Assembly: GCA_950295325.1 (NCBI GenBank)
Contig: OX485804.1
Coordinates: 27,404,001-27,468,000, forward strand
Source: Polytrichum commune
Taxonomy: Eukaryota; Streptophyta; Polytrichopsida; Polytrichales; Polytrichaceae
Direction: 5' to 3'
Length of the DNA: 64,000 nt
In this document: piece by piece, positions 1 to 12,326 of the stretch
How positions within the stretch are numbered: position 1 is the first letter of the stretch
Layout of the letters: every line of letters starts with the position of its first letter
The notes under the pieces: generated by a model
Databases searched by the model: none
What the model saw: only the letters and a program-made list of their open reading frames with translations
What the model was told of the DNA's origin: nothing
Translations under genes and position numbers: made by a program

Positions 1-315
1 TGCATTTAATGATATTTTTGCATGAGTATGCTCAAGGACATCTTTCTCTTGCTTATTGAAGTGTAAACACGTGACACTTGCCATTAGTACACTCAAACTA
101 TCTTCCCTTTGTGTACTAAAATGCAAGATTATCATCTAAAGTATCCCAATATGCTACTCTAAATATCTTAATGTAGATATTTTTTCCACTTCAAAAAGTT
201 ACTCATGTTGATGAATGGAATCATACTGGTAATTAGCGGGCATGACACTTTGAGACCTCTAGACACCTAGTTTAGGCTCTTTGCAAACAAGTTGTGTGAC
301 TCTAGATACCATAAA
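1..315. mobile_element. Foldback MITE family FB1, partial copy
   Basis: Matches the right part of the 44066-44565 element over its whole length, including the shared blocks gacactttgagacctctag and gtgacacttgccattag and a terminal ataccataaa. The left part lies outside the window. Confidence 0.6.
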
Positions 316-940
316 CGGTGCAAATATCTATATGGTATTTATAGTCACGCTAATTGTTTGCAAACTGTTTATTTATTGATATGTGAACATGCTTTTAGTA
401 TAGACACCATTTTAGATGTAATAAATAAAACGATCATGTTGGTCCATGCAATTGTTTAAATGACCTCTTATAACTTTAGCATTTGCATCTCAACTCAACT
501 CTGAAACTTGAATGTCAATATACGTGATTGCAACTGCTAATCGGATGATACAAAAGCAATTCGATCCAACATCAAAAATTGTTGTGCATTTAGAAGAGCA
601 CACAATAAGACCGCATGGTAGATATGCCTAATTTGGTTACTCATCTAGATCGGATACTTATATTTCAATAGTACGTGGTTACATGTGACTCCAAGAACGA
701 ATACAAGAAAGACACATGTTTCTTTTAAACAAAAAATATTGGAGTATGTGCTCAAAATATGACAACCATCATAATTTCAATAGCAACATAATGAAGGGGG
801 GGGGGGGCATATACGACCATTTAATGAGCACGAGAATCTTCACTTTGATAACGAAGAAAGATATTCATTTGAGCTCCAAAATTTAAGCTGAAAGTGGCTT
901 CAATTTCACATTGGATTTGCTAACCATTTTGTACTAATCG
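316..940. other. Intergenic, nothing recognised
   Basis: AT-rich sequence with no supported gene or repeat partner. It contains a G12 homopolymer at 796-807. Confidence 0.6.
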
Positions 941-959
941 TGTGTTTCATAGCCTAGGA

Positions 960-1171
960 GACAATGTCCGGGGAGAATTTTGGGCATAATCAATTGAGAT
1001 CCTAGTGTTTCCAAGTCCAATTGGTTAACTATTGACATCTTTCATTTTTTTCTTTATTAATATGAGGCGAATTAAATAGATTCTTCTAGAAGGATCAAGA
1101 ATTCTCTTGAAGTCTTGAACTTCAACCGGTTATTTCTCAAATTTAGTTGGTTCATTTGTAACACTTATACC
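960..1171 (+). repeat. Dispersed repeat L, copy 1
   Basis: Shares an extended match with 33949-34190 and 57080-57340, and in reverse with 53265-53375: gatcctagtgtttccaagtc, then an AT-rich stretch with tttattaat, then gaagtcttgaacttc and AACCGGTT-like motifs. There is no coding sequence and the ends were not resolved. It could be a transposon or LTR fragment. Confidence 0.5.
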
Positions 1172-1360
1172 ATGTCCACACTAGGGTTAGTCACAAGTCC
1201 TAGGCAATAGAAGGTGTCCCTCTTCGTAGGGAAAGTGAATCTCCATTCCAAAAATGTATTGTTCCTAGTAGGATTTTCCATCCTACTCACAATAACTTCA
1301 TTGGATATATGTACTACAATTTTGCCAGTGCATGAGGCAAAAACACGAGCTACTTGGGGC

Positions 1361-1495
1361 CCAATCACTACATCCTTGTTGGACCACCACTTTACAATTA
1401 ACCATCATGGTTTTACTTAAGAATCGCTACACTCCTAGTCTAGTGCATCAATAGTGGTCATTCATCGTTTTCCATTTTTCCTACCTTACTAGACA
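1361..1495 (+). repeat. Dispersed repeat M, copy 1
   Basis: Matches 53094-53240: caatcactacat, ccaccac-tttacaatta, then tctagtgcatcaatagtgg and tcattcat. Class unknown. Confidence 0.45.
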
Positions 1496-2477
1496 AAAAT
1501 GTCCTATCAAGATGGCAACTCTTCCCACTGATAATTACTCGCATTCAATGTAATAATATTCCAATGTCTCAATGTTGCAGAGTTGACCAAAAACTCATGG
1601 GACTCCATTTTTTAAATTAGGGATGCTTTAAAACAAAGCATTTGTGTAAAATGATATTTCTAATGTTACAAGAATGCAAGTACCAATGGTTGGCTTCAAA
1701 CCCACATCTATTTCCTCCCAAATTTGATTTTTATTCCAACTATACTATTCACACATTCTTGAGGAAGATGATGGAAAATTCTCAAACTTTCATATAACGA
1801 TAAAGAGTAAGGTGGGAGCAGATTTTGAGATTTCCCCACGACGTTTCCCCTCCAATTATCGAAACCCTCTAGGGAACAAAATGAGAACATTGATCTACCA
1901 TGTACATCCATCTTACATACAAAACATGTGTGCAGTGCAGCAGTAACATCGAAACACTCAACTATTGCTGCAATGTAACACTAAAACATCGAAACATTGA
2001 AAGTTACAACTAGGTACCACACCCATGCGCGATTCCCAAGACGGCACCGTTTTGACCGTAATTAGCTTGTGCGTTCAAGACTAGCGACGGAAACTATTAT
2101 GCTATGCTATGCTATGCTAGGGGTTCCCATGGCTAGGAGAAGTGGTCTAAAAGGGGGAAAAGGGCAAGCATCCAATTGAAGGCCCGTCGAGCTTCCACCT
2201 CATAAGTTAATCTAAATCTCCAAGATGACTGGCTTGTGGAAGTGGGCACTTTAGCCACACCGAATGTCCCAATGGGATCCCCATGCCCACCTGTCACCCG
2301 GTGGGCCCCACCTCCCCCTGCCCGAAAGGGTATATTCCCGGTCGGGAAGCTCGAAGGGATGGATGTCTCGATGGCCGCTCCATGGCCATAAGGCCAACGG
2401 AATCGCATTTGTTGGCTCCCCGGATCCTAATGGCATCAAGAAACCTTCAATACATAGGAGGCTTGGATGTATACTAA
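1496..2477. other. Intergenic, nothing recognised
   Basis: No supported gene. It includes a short (GCTAT)n run near 2099-2118 and a GC-rich patch around 2270-2420 whose overlapping frames on both strands look spurious. Confidence 0.5.
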
Positions 2478-3018
2478 GGGCCGGTTTACACCACGGACCA
2501 TGGGAAATGGTCTTTTCCCATGGTCCAACTTCCATGGTCTGGTTTTTTTTTACAAAAAATAAAATAAATCAATCAATTTATGAAGTCTTTGGGCCCCTCT
2601 CTGGGTGTAAACTGAATGTGGGTCAAGAGGCATGACCATGCACCAAAAAGTGAACGTGCTGATTCTTTGAATGTATGTTCGAAAAGTTCGATCATTCTTT
2701 TCTTTTGTCTTGTCTTCATCTTCTCTTCCGCCCCAAAGAAATCATTAAAGTCTTATCATAACATGTTCTCTTTGCCATGGGTCTTTGCCTTTTCTACCAT
2801 AGCACCTATTTTGCTTCTCCCATCGCAAAACCCGTTAGACCATGTCAATGGATAATGTAGACCATAAAATATGTATCTTGGGGACCTCAAACTCCATGAT
2901 CACTCTAACGTAATTGCCCTTGGTGTAAACCGAAGTGGTCCCGGGACGAGTTCAACAACCTATCACATAATTTACAGGGCCTTGGGATGACTTCATGGTC
3001 CATGGTGTAATTAACCCC
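2478..3018. mobile_element. Tourist-like MITE, family TA, copy 1
   Basis: Terminal inverted repeats GGGCCGGTTTACACCACGG (left) and, read inward from the right, GGGGTTAATTACACCATGG. TAA precedes it and TTA follows. The interior aligns with the element at 5507-7474. Ends and flank fit the PIF/Harbinger superfamily. It is non-coding. Confidence 0.7.
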
Positions 3019-3021
3019 TTA

Positions 3022-3414
3022 GGGCCCGTTGAGACTGCGTTGAAGAAGTGCATTGGTCAAGAATTTTAGGGGAATGGAGCAATATGATTGGCCACAAAAC
3101 ATGTGCTTCACCGACTGGGGTTTACACTATGGCCAAGAGTTCTCTGGTGAAGAACTTCAAGCATGGATGAAAATATGATATGGATGCCAACATGGCAACA
3201 CATTTTGCTAGGGGAGTTCTCCGGAGGTCAAGTTTCTTGGGCAACTTCAAACCCTCCAACAAGAAACTTGGCCTCTAGAGGATTCCGACTTGAGGTTCTT
3301 TATTGTGTTTTTTTGATTTTGTCCGCCATACCAATTGTTGCCTCAATTAACATTGCCTTGGGTTGAAATTCTTGGCCAACTGGTGCACTTATCCACTGTA
3401 ATCTAAATTGGCCC
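3022..3414. mobile_element. Tourist-like MITE, family TB, copy 1
   Basis: Left end GGGCCCGTTGAGACTGCG; right end read inward GGGCCAATTTAGATTACAG; both ends share AAGTGCA and CAAGAATTT inside. It shares TTA with element TA on its left and TAA with element TC on its right. The interior matches 51770-52055. Confidence 0.7.
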
Positions 3415-3417
3415 TAA

Positions 3418-3655
3418 GGGCCACTTCGCACACAAGACTGAAGGCCCAAGGACCATTGCATTCTAAAATTTCTCATTGGTCGAGAAGGTCAAGACCGTTC
3501 AATTTCAATTCACACCCATATGGTGAGGGCCTAAGGGTCCAAAGAAATTATCACAAATGAAAAGTATATGGATTACCCCATGGCAAACCATGTGAGTTAA
3601 ACAGTCAAGGGCCCTCACGATTACGTGGTCACGGCCCTTGGCTTGTGTGTGTTTA
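3418..3655 (-). mobile_element. Tourist-like MITE, family TC, copy 1 (right end worn)
   Basis: Begins TAA|GGGCCACTTCGCACACA. In reverse it aligns along its length with 29998-30346, including the block read forward here as ctcattggtcgagaaggtca. The far terminus diverges after gcttgtgtgtg. Confidence 0.65.
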
Positions 3656-3741
3656 AACTCAAATTCTTAAAGTACTCATTAACATGTGAAACATTAACAC
3701 ATTGGGTTATTGCTAATGTTTAATATTGACCCTTAACCCGG

Positions 3742-3995
3742 GTAGGTCACTTAGTATTTTTTAAAGTGATGTGCGGCCTAATATACGGAGGATCAAATTC
3801 ATTTGAATATTTTTTTCATAAAATACTTCCACATAAGTAAGTTTATATTAAAAGTATACAATCGTATCAAAAGAAAGGTAGATAGATTTTAAAGGTGGAT
3901 TGTTCCAAAAAAAATCTAGTATTATAGAGGTTCAAGATTAGGAATTGGGATTTACGTTGAGCGAGGTTAAATTTTTCGCGCATGCTTCATGATAT
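3742..3995 (+). repeat. Family W element, 5' end fragment
   Basis: Starts gggtaggtcacttagt and continues with ggaggatcaaattcatttga, matching the 5' part of the W copies at 49454 and 48866 (reverse). Similarity ends near 3995, before the coding part. Confidence 0.5.
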
Positions 3996-5506
3996 TTGAA
4001 TGCAAATTTCATCATATGTCCAAAAAGGATGATAATCTCCAATGTTTGTTATTGGGTGTCTTCCTCGTCATGCTCTACCATTTGCCAAAACCTAGGGTTT
4101 CATTTCCACTCTACCAAGATTGGTGTGCTTTGGGAGTTTTTTTGGGGAGAACGTCCTCCATGTTGAAGCTTGTTTAGGGTTCGTGGTTATTGGTGTTTTG
4201 CTTGAACACTAGTTTAGGTGCGCGTTGTAAGACTAATTTCTAAGTTGGAGCTAGTCGCTTTAAAGTTGGGATTCCTTATAACAAATCCATGTAGGGTTTA
4301 GGGTTTCGGGTTTATTGGGTACTTCTTGATGTGATCTTTACATGAGGAATTTTTGATCCATCGTGGCTTGTGATGTGGCAACTGCATTGGAAGTGAGTGA
4401 TGGCAACTTGAAATGTGAAAAATCTTCATTGTGGAGGGCAATTTCGTTGAGCTGCAATTTTATAAGAAGATGAAGGCATTTGAGGAGGAAACATACGGCT
4501 TGCTTAGGCTTTGTTTGGAAAAGAAGTTAGCACTAGAGTGGACGTATGAGTTTGGAAAAATGACAACAAATGCACGATTCAACATAAGATGGAAGGTTTG
4601 AACGACATATAGGCCGATACGTATGCCTTGCCACAAGCAAAACAAGTTGGAGGAAGTCTCTAAGTGGTGTCATGTACATAGTGAAAGTCAGATAACTCAT
4701 GTAAAATGACAACAACCAGCCCAAGAAACACTTCCATAGATTGAGGAGGACATTAACATGAAGCCTCTCCAAAGCTCCGTAAGTATCAATCAACGTTGTG
4801 TTATCGACCCACTAACACATCGGGTTATTGCTAATGTACTAATATCGATCCTCAACACTTAGTTTCTCATAGGGTTTGATGCATTTCCAAGACCAATCAT
4901 AAAGTGAGATAACCCATTGTGTTAATGGGTCGAATAGCATGGCAGTAGGTTTCACGAGTAGAGTTTGAAGTTAAGGGTCAATTACCGTTGGGTTATATTG
5001 TGCTATTAGTGTCACTCACTGTTTGGAGTTACGTAGCGTGATGAAGTAACTTAAGTTTCACTCTTTGTTTTCGTATTTTACACCACAAAGTATAATTATA
5101 ATGCCGTGTGGACATTTACAGAACATAAGAAAACTCTACTAGGAGTAACAATTCAATGCCCATGTTGCTCCAAATAGTAAGCAACACCGACATTAGCAAA
5201 TGTTCAGCGCAGGTAGATTTGAGAAGTACGATGAATTTGAGTCAATTTTATCTGCAAGTAAGTTATACATGTTACATGTGGACTCGGGTAGACATTCTAA
5301 AATGAATATGTTCATTAATGAGACTTATTAGTATTTACTCTTGTAGAATCTAGGTACGGAAGTAACATGTGGCTCCACAAAGCTTTAATGTGAATTTCAG
5401 ACAGAAGGATAGCGTTCCCTCCTCGCTCATCAATGCACATCATGCTCATTTGTTGACGGAATAAATGAGGGCACCAAATGTTGCCGTTGAGTCCGTGACT
5501 TTTTAA
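3996..5506. other. Intergenic with one small inverted repeat
   Basis: No gene supported. cgacccactaacacatcggg near 4806 and its inverted partner near 4911-4935 (aacccattgtgttaatgggtcg, read reversed) form a hairpin of about 130 bases. A related direct match lies at 3690-3733. The rest is featureless AT-rich DNA. Confidence 0.45.
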
Positions 5507-5896
5507 GGGCCGGTTTCCGCTATGGACCATGAAGTCGGACCATGGAAAGAGGGCCTTTTTCAATGGTCCGACTTCTTAAGAAATTGGTTTTGAAAGCCTT
5601 TGGCCCCTCACAAGCTTAGCTGCAAACTGAATGTGGATCGAGATGAATGACCATGCACTCAAAAGTGAATGTGCTCATTTTTTTTTAATATATGCCCAAA
5701 AAGGGCAGTTTTGAAAATAAACCAAGTTTGACCATTTTCTTGTCTTCTCTCGGGCTTCACTTGTCTTCACTTCTTGTTAAATGTGTTGAAGATGTGGCTT
5801 GCAAATCTCCTCATAATAATTTTTACAAAAAAATGAGCGATTTAATTTTGTACATGTTCATTGTAATTTAGTTGTGACATGTACCTTGTGTTGTCA

Positions 5897-6165
5897 CTAC
5901 ACTAAATAGGATATTTAGTGTTTGATTATATTTAATGTTGTTACCACCTGTACTTTACTCAACACTAATTTTCAATTCTTTGATAATTAGTGTTAGAAGA
6001 TTTGCTAGAAGATATGTTGGAATTCTCCTTTTATCATTGTTTTTTTTTTCGTATCCTTACTAACACTAAATTAAAACATGTAACTTCCACATATTACCAT
6101 AGTTGATATTTAGTGTATGCGTTTGTATTTAGTGTATCAAACACTAAATATCCTATTTAGTGTAG
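5897..6165. mobile_element. Palindromic-end MITE (PAL family), inside TA copy 2
   Basis: Perfect inverted repeats of about 30 bases beginning CTACACTAAATAGGATATTT at both ends. Each end is itself near-palindromic (ACACTAAATA, spacer, TATTTAGTGT). 269 bases, non-coding. A clear target duplication was not found. Confidence 0.65.
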
Positions 6166-6177
6166 TAGATGACTATG

Positions 6178-6375
6178 TGAAAAAAAACTGCAATCGTTTT
6201 CCCATTGCGGTTCTTATGACCACCCTGATCTACAGTCGCTAAATGACTACAAATTCCTCTTTTTTGTTTTTCAACTGTAATGTTTTAAATTTGGGGGCGT
6301 GTAATATACCGTTGGAAAGGTATTTTCAAGGCCTTTCCAACGGTATATTACAAGCCCCTAAATTCCAAACATTTC
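6178..6375. mobile_element. Foldback MITE FB2, truncated copy
   Basis: Contains cccattgcggttcttatgac and ctacagtcgctaaatgac, matching one arm of 24533-24826, then the same central hairpin (gtaatataccgttggaaagg paired with its complement up to 6358). The outer right arm is missing. Confidence 0.6.
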
Positions 6376-6721
6376 AGGTGGTAGACCAAAAACCAAATAT
6401 GCACTTAAATTCTTGAGTTCCAGATGTCCCACATCGTTTGATGAAACATGTGGGAGCAAGTTTAAGGTGTAGGGCATGGAAGAAATGGCATGTGTCATGG
6501 GCTATGATATGATCTAGGCACGTAGAGGGTGGACTTGCTTCTCAAGATTCATTACATCATATAGATGTTGAAAAGTGTGCCTTATGAGCCTTACATAGTG
6601 GGGAGAGTTGTATATAACCCCCCGTCCCCCCCCCCCAAAATAAAATAAAATAAAAAAATCATTAGAAATGCATTATAACAACATTCTCTGCCATGGGATT
6701 TTGCCCTTTCCTACCATACTA

Positions 6722-7276
6722 CTCCCTCTGTTTCATATCAAAAGTTACGTTTGGACATAATTTGCGTTACGAAACAAAAGATACGTTTGGTGAAATTTCT
6801 TTCAAACTTCGTCAAACGAATTGGAATGTTGCTATAAACAATGTAAATGTTGTTGCTGATGAACTACCAAGTCAATCAACTAACAATTTACACTTATTTA
6901 ACAATTGATATTTGAACTCAACGTAAACCCAAACATCAACACGGTTTTATGTGTATCATTCGTCAATGGTGATGAACATGTTGCCTTCAAATGTTTTTTC
7001 TCAAAAACCCAAACCCTAAACACAAACCTTAAGGAGCACGAGTCTCAACCTCACTACTCATTAGCAAATGAGCTTCGGTGCCATCCGCCCAAAATGACGG
7101 GCTTCCAATGAAATTGGCGTTAAAAAAAATTTGATTTTTTTTTGGACACCCCTAGCTCACTGGAAAGTGCTTAGCGAGAGCTATACAACGCACACAATTT
7201 CGTGCTAAAAATGCGAAAAATGACCTTAATCCCACATATTTAGTGAAATGTAACTTTTGATATGAAACGGAGGGAG
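6722..7276. mobile_element. Stowaway-like MITE S1, inside TA copy 2
   Basis: Inverted repeats of 27 bases with one mismatch, starting CTCCCTCTGTTTCATATCAA. A TA dinucleotide lies directly outside each end (6720-6721, 7277-7278). This is the Tc1/mariner Stowaway pattern. The host reads on from ctaccatac-TA to cctctctgg as in TA copy 1. Confidence 0.85.
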
Positions 7277-7799
7277 TACCTCTCTGGCCTCTCTCATCAC
7301 GAAACCCGTTGGACCATGTCAATGCATTTATTACGCATTGAGAATTGTATCCATGGACCCATTGCCATTCTTTCCTTAGTGTAAACTAAAGTGGTCTCGG
7401 GACGACTTCAACAACCAATCAATGCTCATACAACACTCTAGTCCGACTTTGTGGTCCACAGTGTAAACTAGCCCTAAGTTACCGTAAGGACCTCCGGTGG
7501 AAGTTTAGTACTTCCGTACCAACCTTGTTGTGTGGGCCATGGGTTTGTGGTGTCTATGTAAACCCATCCCATTAGGAAGACGAAATCATAAAGGTTAATA
7601 TATATTTATAGGCATGGAATGCATATTTTGGGTACTTTGACTTTGGAAATAACATTAAAGATGGCTAGGTAGTTGTGGGTGTCTATGTAAACGCATCCAT
7701 TGCGGAGGTGAAAACGCATTGTATTGTTTTACATCATGTTAATGATATTTTTTTCAAATTACTTAGTTTCGGAATTAGCATCAAAATGTCAAATCAATG

Positions 7800-8330
7800 A
7801 ACATCGTTTAGGGTAAATAATATCACGTGTGTAATGATGTCACTTATCCTATTTTGAGGTGTATCTTAGGTAGGCTACACTAATGATCAGCAACTTCACC
7901 AATATTGTCACCTTATGTCACTTGGCAATCAAGTGCGGTTACTAATATCTTGGCAATGAGTATGTTCAATAGTGTTATAAAATGTATGCCTATGTTAATA
8001 ATGGCATACAAGTTGACTTAAACGTACACAAATCAAGTGCCTAATTGGTTAAATTATAATATATAACATAGCATATTTGACTGCAAGAGAAATCATTACT
8101 TAGCTTATTAATGCCAAGTGTGATGTGATTACAAATATAATCACCTTATTTGTGGCTATTTTTGTAACCTAAGCATAGACCTCATAATATTCATGAGCGT
8201 ACTTATGCAAAGATAGCAGTAAGCACACTAACGCCAAGTGTCATGAGATTACACTAATGGTTAGGTTGTTGGCCCTTAATGTAACCTAGCATAAGCCTCA
8301 TAATAGGGTAAGTGACACGGAATTCCGCAC
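7800..8330. mobile_element. Foldback MITE family FB1, copy 2
   Basis: Two inverted arms of about 200 bases (7800-7995 and 8090-8330), each with the blocks gtcacttatcctatt, aggctacactaatgat and cacttggc. Same family as 28783-29267 and 44066-44565. Outer ends are worn. Confidence 0.55.
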
Positions 8331-10084
8331 ATGTCGTAGTGCTGTGGAGTCCGTTTAGAAAGAATTGGCCCCCAACATGTAGGAAAGTTGTTTTCAAAGA
8401 GCCCCTTCATCTACAATGGATGATTTTGCACAAAGTTCAATAACAATCTCGAGTTGTGATTGTTGGTCTTGCATGTGTTAGTTTTTTCCATGAAGCATGT
8501 GTCCAAATATGCATGATATTGAACTTAGAATATGATATATTGGATGTCATGGTAACGAGATAGAGAGTAACACGTCCAAGAATATAGAAGTGACATAAGA
8601 TGGAGGTTTGCCATGTTATATGGACAAGTTTCAAGCGGGATAAGTTTTTGGTATTGAAGGATGTGACACTAACCGGGTCGGATAATTTGTACCCATATAC
8701 ATACCTTAATTCATGCATGACTTGGACCTAGATGCCCACATAACATTAATATGTACCTAGTACGATGAATATTAAGTGAGATGCACCCATGGGTCCACTA
8801 AATAGTCTTATGCGTGCAAGCCACGTTATTTTTTAGAGTCCACGTTATTTCTTGTAATGAGAATTAATGTAGGCCACATTGATTTTTCTCCCATGCTTAA
8901 TCTATGTTCTAATATTAATGTCTGTCACACTAACATGCATCACCACCTGAAAAATCAATTGACCGATGATTTTGTTTTAGAGATACTCAATTTTGCCACA
9001 TTTAGCTAAAACTCAATTGCATGTTTGCGTGCATGTTCAAGCCCATGTAGGATCTCTCGAGACACTTGTACTGACGAACAATATTGAGTACACTTCGAAC
9101 AAACTCATTTTCAACAAACAACCATGAACAATTATTTTTCTTTTCTTATTTTAATTGACTGACAATGGGAGCCAAAGTTGAGTTTGTGTACAACGTACTC
9201 ATTTTTGTTCGTAATTGTAGCTCATCTTTTTAAATTGTGATGCAATGATTACATACACTTTCTCAAATCATGCAAATGGTGATTTACTTTAAATACACAA
9301 CATTGATGCCCTTGGATGCAAAATTCAAATTTTCACTTGATCTCCAATGTCACATGTACTTGTATATGTATTTTCTCTTTAAGAAAACAATATTTGATTC
9401 ATACGTGAAATTGATGATCACAAGTATATGTATTTGCACCAAAGTGTGTGTTGGAACCCAAACCTTCAATAATCTCAAAGGCATTAATCCTCCAAAGTCA
9501 AGAGTGTATTTTAAACATTGAGACCACCGAAAATGAAAGACAATCTCAATGCTTGAATGTTGTGTACATTAAAGTAAAATCCTTACAGTTTACTTCAAGA
9601 CCACATCCATATTGTTCTAAGCTGAATTTACAATATTGACATATCAAAATTCAAATAAAGGTTTTATTGTATGGATTTGCTTCCCGAAGCTTGAGACCTA
9701 ACTTATTTACAACACAATTTGAAATACACAAGAATACTACACATTTTAAAAGACTCCATGTTACATTATATGATGTAGTTGACAATATTTACACCCTAAT
9801 CTCGCATTATTTCTTGAATTGAAGAACCTAAAGAACAATACTACTTTTAGAGAGTGTGGTGGTAATTTAGAAGATGAAGTTGTAATTGATGGTTTATTTA
9901 TTATTATTAAATTTCCTTTTTTTGATGTTAAAGGTTAAGGCATTCGTCGCTTTGGAAAGTAAAACTTCGAGAATCGGTTACTAGGGTGATGCTCAACACA
10001 AATAGCTCTAGAATTGAAAGTACTTAGCGCAAACACTGTGTTCAAGAGTTAAGGTGTTAAGGTAGATGGGTCTTAAATGGTTAC
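8331..10084. other. Intergenic, nothing recognised
   Basis: AT-rich, with only short chance frames and no repeat partner that I could find in the window. Confidence 0.5.
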
Positions 10085-10385
10085 TTTCTTGACTAGCCCA
10101 CTTCTCATAGGACACAAAATATGCTAATTAGTATGAGGTGCTTGGCATATCCAAGTCGAGGTTGTAATCATTTTCCTCGTAAGTTTCAGAGCGCATACGA
10201 TTATCTTATTTATCATCAAAGTGAAGATTGTTGTGTTGATGAAATGGTCATATAGTCCTCCTCCCAATTGTGTCGACTGTTGAACTAAGAATGGTTATAC
10301 AATTATGAGCATAAAGTCCAATCTATTTTAAATGTGTATTATTTTTGCTATCCGTTCTAGGTGCCACACAAACCACATGCCACTC
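10085..10385 (+). repeat. Dispersed repeat P, copy 1
   Basis: Aligns with 26090-26370, 27860-28660 and 55775-56720: cccacttctcatagga, a block ttttcctcgtaa-tttc, and agtccaatctatttt-aa near the end. A second piece of the 3' end lies at 10655-10775. Non-coding; probably an old transposon. Confidence 0.5.
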
Positions 10386-10807
10386 GAATAAAGATGTCCT
10401 AATAACAAAAGTAACCATACAAGGGTAATCTACGCAAAATTGTCTCTCATAAGGCACGCGGGTGTTATTCAAATTGTTTCTCTTGTTCTCTATCTTTATT
10501 GATCATAGTCATGTCTTTGAATTTGCGTTGCACTAGTAAATCCACGATGAAGCATCACCTAGAAAAAAGCTCAAAAATAAAACCCTCCATGATTATCGGA
10601 AGTGCATGATTATTAATTCCTTGATTCAATACATAGACCTCCCCATTTATGTTTGCTATTAAGTCTGGAGTTGATAATCGATTTTAAAAACACAGTCCAA
10701 TCTCTTTTTTAACATGTGCCTTTGTGGTGTTCATTATTTGATCGTCACCTAGCCACACATCGTTCAAGTCAAGAAAGTTTTTGACTAAGGCATACGTATA
10801 TTCCTTA

Positions 10808-11060
10808 GGGCCACTTCACACACAAGACTGAAGGCCCGTGACCATTGCATTGTAAGATCTCTCGTTGATAAAACAAAAGCCGAGATTGTCCAAGTTCACT
10901 TCACACTAGAAGGTGAAAGCCTAAGGACCCAATTTTTGTTTAATTATTATTTTAATCATGGATATGAAAAGTCTACACTGATTCCAACATGGCATACTAT
11001 GGATACAATTTCTTGATCTACTGGAATATGCGTCAGGCCCACCTCCACGAGGTAGGCTTG
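10808..11060 (-). mobile_element. Tourist-like MITE, family TC, copy 2 (truncated)
   Basis: TTA|GGGCCACTTCACACACAAG at the left, then the TC interior in reverse orientation (gaaagcctaaggaccc, acctccacgaggtaggc). The far end is not recognisable. Confidence 0.65.
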
Positions 11061-11834
11061 ACGCAGATATCAACAGACCATGTCAATCAAACAATTGATG
11101 AATCCACAACATACATCAACTAAATTAGTTGTATTCATCTGCCCTAACTTCAAATTGAATTTGAAGCACTAAAATTATAGTATCTTAAGTCTTTATTCTC
11201 ATGTTTGTTGTTAGACCCATGAACACAACTCATCATCCAAGTAATGTTATGTGAAGTGCCTGCGAAGCTTAACTTACGGAAACGAATCAGTATCCCACAA
11301 GATACGCCCATGGCAGAGAGGGGATTAATTAATGCCTAAGATAAGCTTGGATATGACTAACATGCACTCTTTGACAGGCCTAGTTTAAAAGACGCTAGAT
11401 GGTGCTAAAACGGTCACTAAGTTAAGCGATTGGCATACGCACCACCGCTATGTTTAGAGCTTCTTCTTCTTCTTTCGTAATGATTCTCATTAGCAATTCA
11501 CGAGGGGATTCTACTGCACTCGGGGACACCTTAATCGTGAACTTCGTGGAGCGTATTGTGGTTACATTAGATCGACGAAAAAGTAAGCTTTCTAGAGCTC
11601 AAATTTTTATCGTACTTAGAAACAAAAGTTGTTGCTAGTCATTTTAGAGTCACGTTGATATTATAGCAAATTTTTAATTATTTTAAAATGTTTGATTTAG
11701 AATCATTAAACTTAAGAATTACTGAAAGATGTATGACAATGATATCTATTTTGGCCTTCATAGCACCTTCTTTTTGGATGAGTTTTCCTTCGAGCGTCAT
11801 TCGTAAGCCCAAAACGGGCTGCTCTGGAAGTTGA
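11061..11834. other. Intergenic, nothing recognised
   Basis: No gene or repeat partner supported. Confidence 0.5.
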
Positions 11835-12326
11835 GGGTTACACACGGACCAAGAGCTGTGACCATGGAAATTTAAGGTCCCTTGAAAATCATCCAGAGGC
11901 CATGCCATGGGAAATAGAAATCCAAAATTGCAGTTGACAAGCCCTCAAGCTTGGGTCTAAATGAAAGTGGACCATGCGGAAGGACTGCAACATGTGTTTG
12001 GATTTGGGTCCCCGCCATGCGAATATAATTTCTCTAGAAGCCAATGGCAATTTAATTGATTGTCACAACCCCTAACTTTGTGTTAGATCACCCACCACTT
12101 TTTGATGGGCCTAACACAATATCTAGAAGACCATGAAACATTCTCCACTTACTGCCATGTAAGATGCATGTTGTGTAGGTTTTTCATCCACTTGAATTTT
12201 TTATGGTCCCGCAAATGTTCAAAATCTAGAGTAAAGTGAACTTGGTTTGTCTCCGGCTTCTCGATTGATCACATAATTGTTTTATATCATGGGTCAAGGG
12301 CCTTCAAATCAGGTGTAAAGTGGCCC
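11835..12326. mobile_element. Tourist-like MITE, diverged TC relative
   Basis: Left GGGTTACACACGGACCAAG with gagctgtgaccatgg just inside; right end read inward GGGCCACTTTACACCTGA. TAA follows and TGA precedes. The interior shares the TC-type sequence cactgcc-atgtaag. Confidence 0.5.

Larger units (their letters stand above)
5507..7474. mobile_element. Tourist-like MITE, family TA, copy 2, carrying nested elements
   Basis: TAA flanks both sides (5504-5506 and 7475-7477). Ends are GGGCCGGTTTCCGC and AGTGTAAACTAGCCC. Host sequence matches TA copy 1 at 5507-5780, 6650-6719 and 7279-7474. The gaps are filled by a palindromic-end MITE, a foldback fragment and a Stowaway element, annotated separately. 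Confidence 0.75.

Noticed and set aside
2264-2635. 123-residue frame crossing into the TA element
   Set aside because: GC-rich patch with frames on both strands, running through a MITE end; no domain.
4285-4312. Telomere-like tttaggg words (gtagggtttagggtttcggg)
   Set aside because: Only two to three degenerate units; too short to call an interstitial telomere.
6626-6637. C12 run and the following A-rich stretch as a gene 3' end
   Set aside because: The flanking sequence belongs to the TA element host; no coding sequence precedes it.
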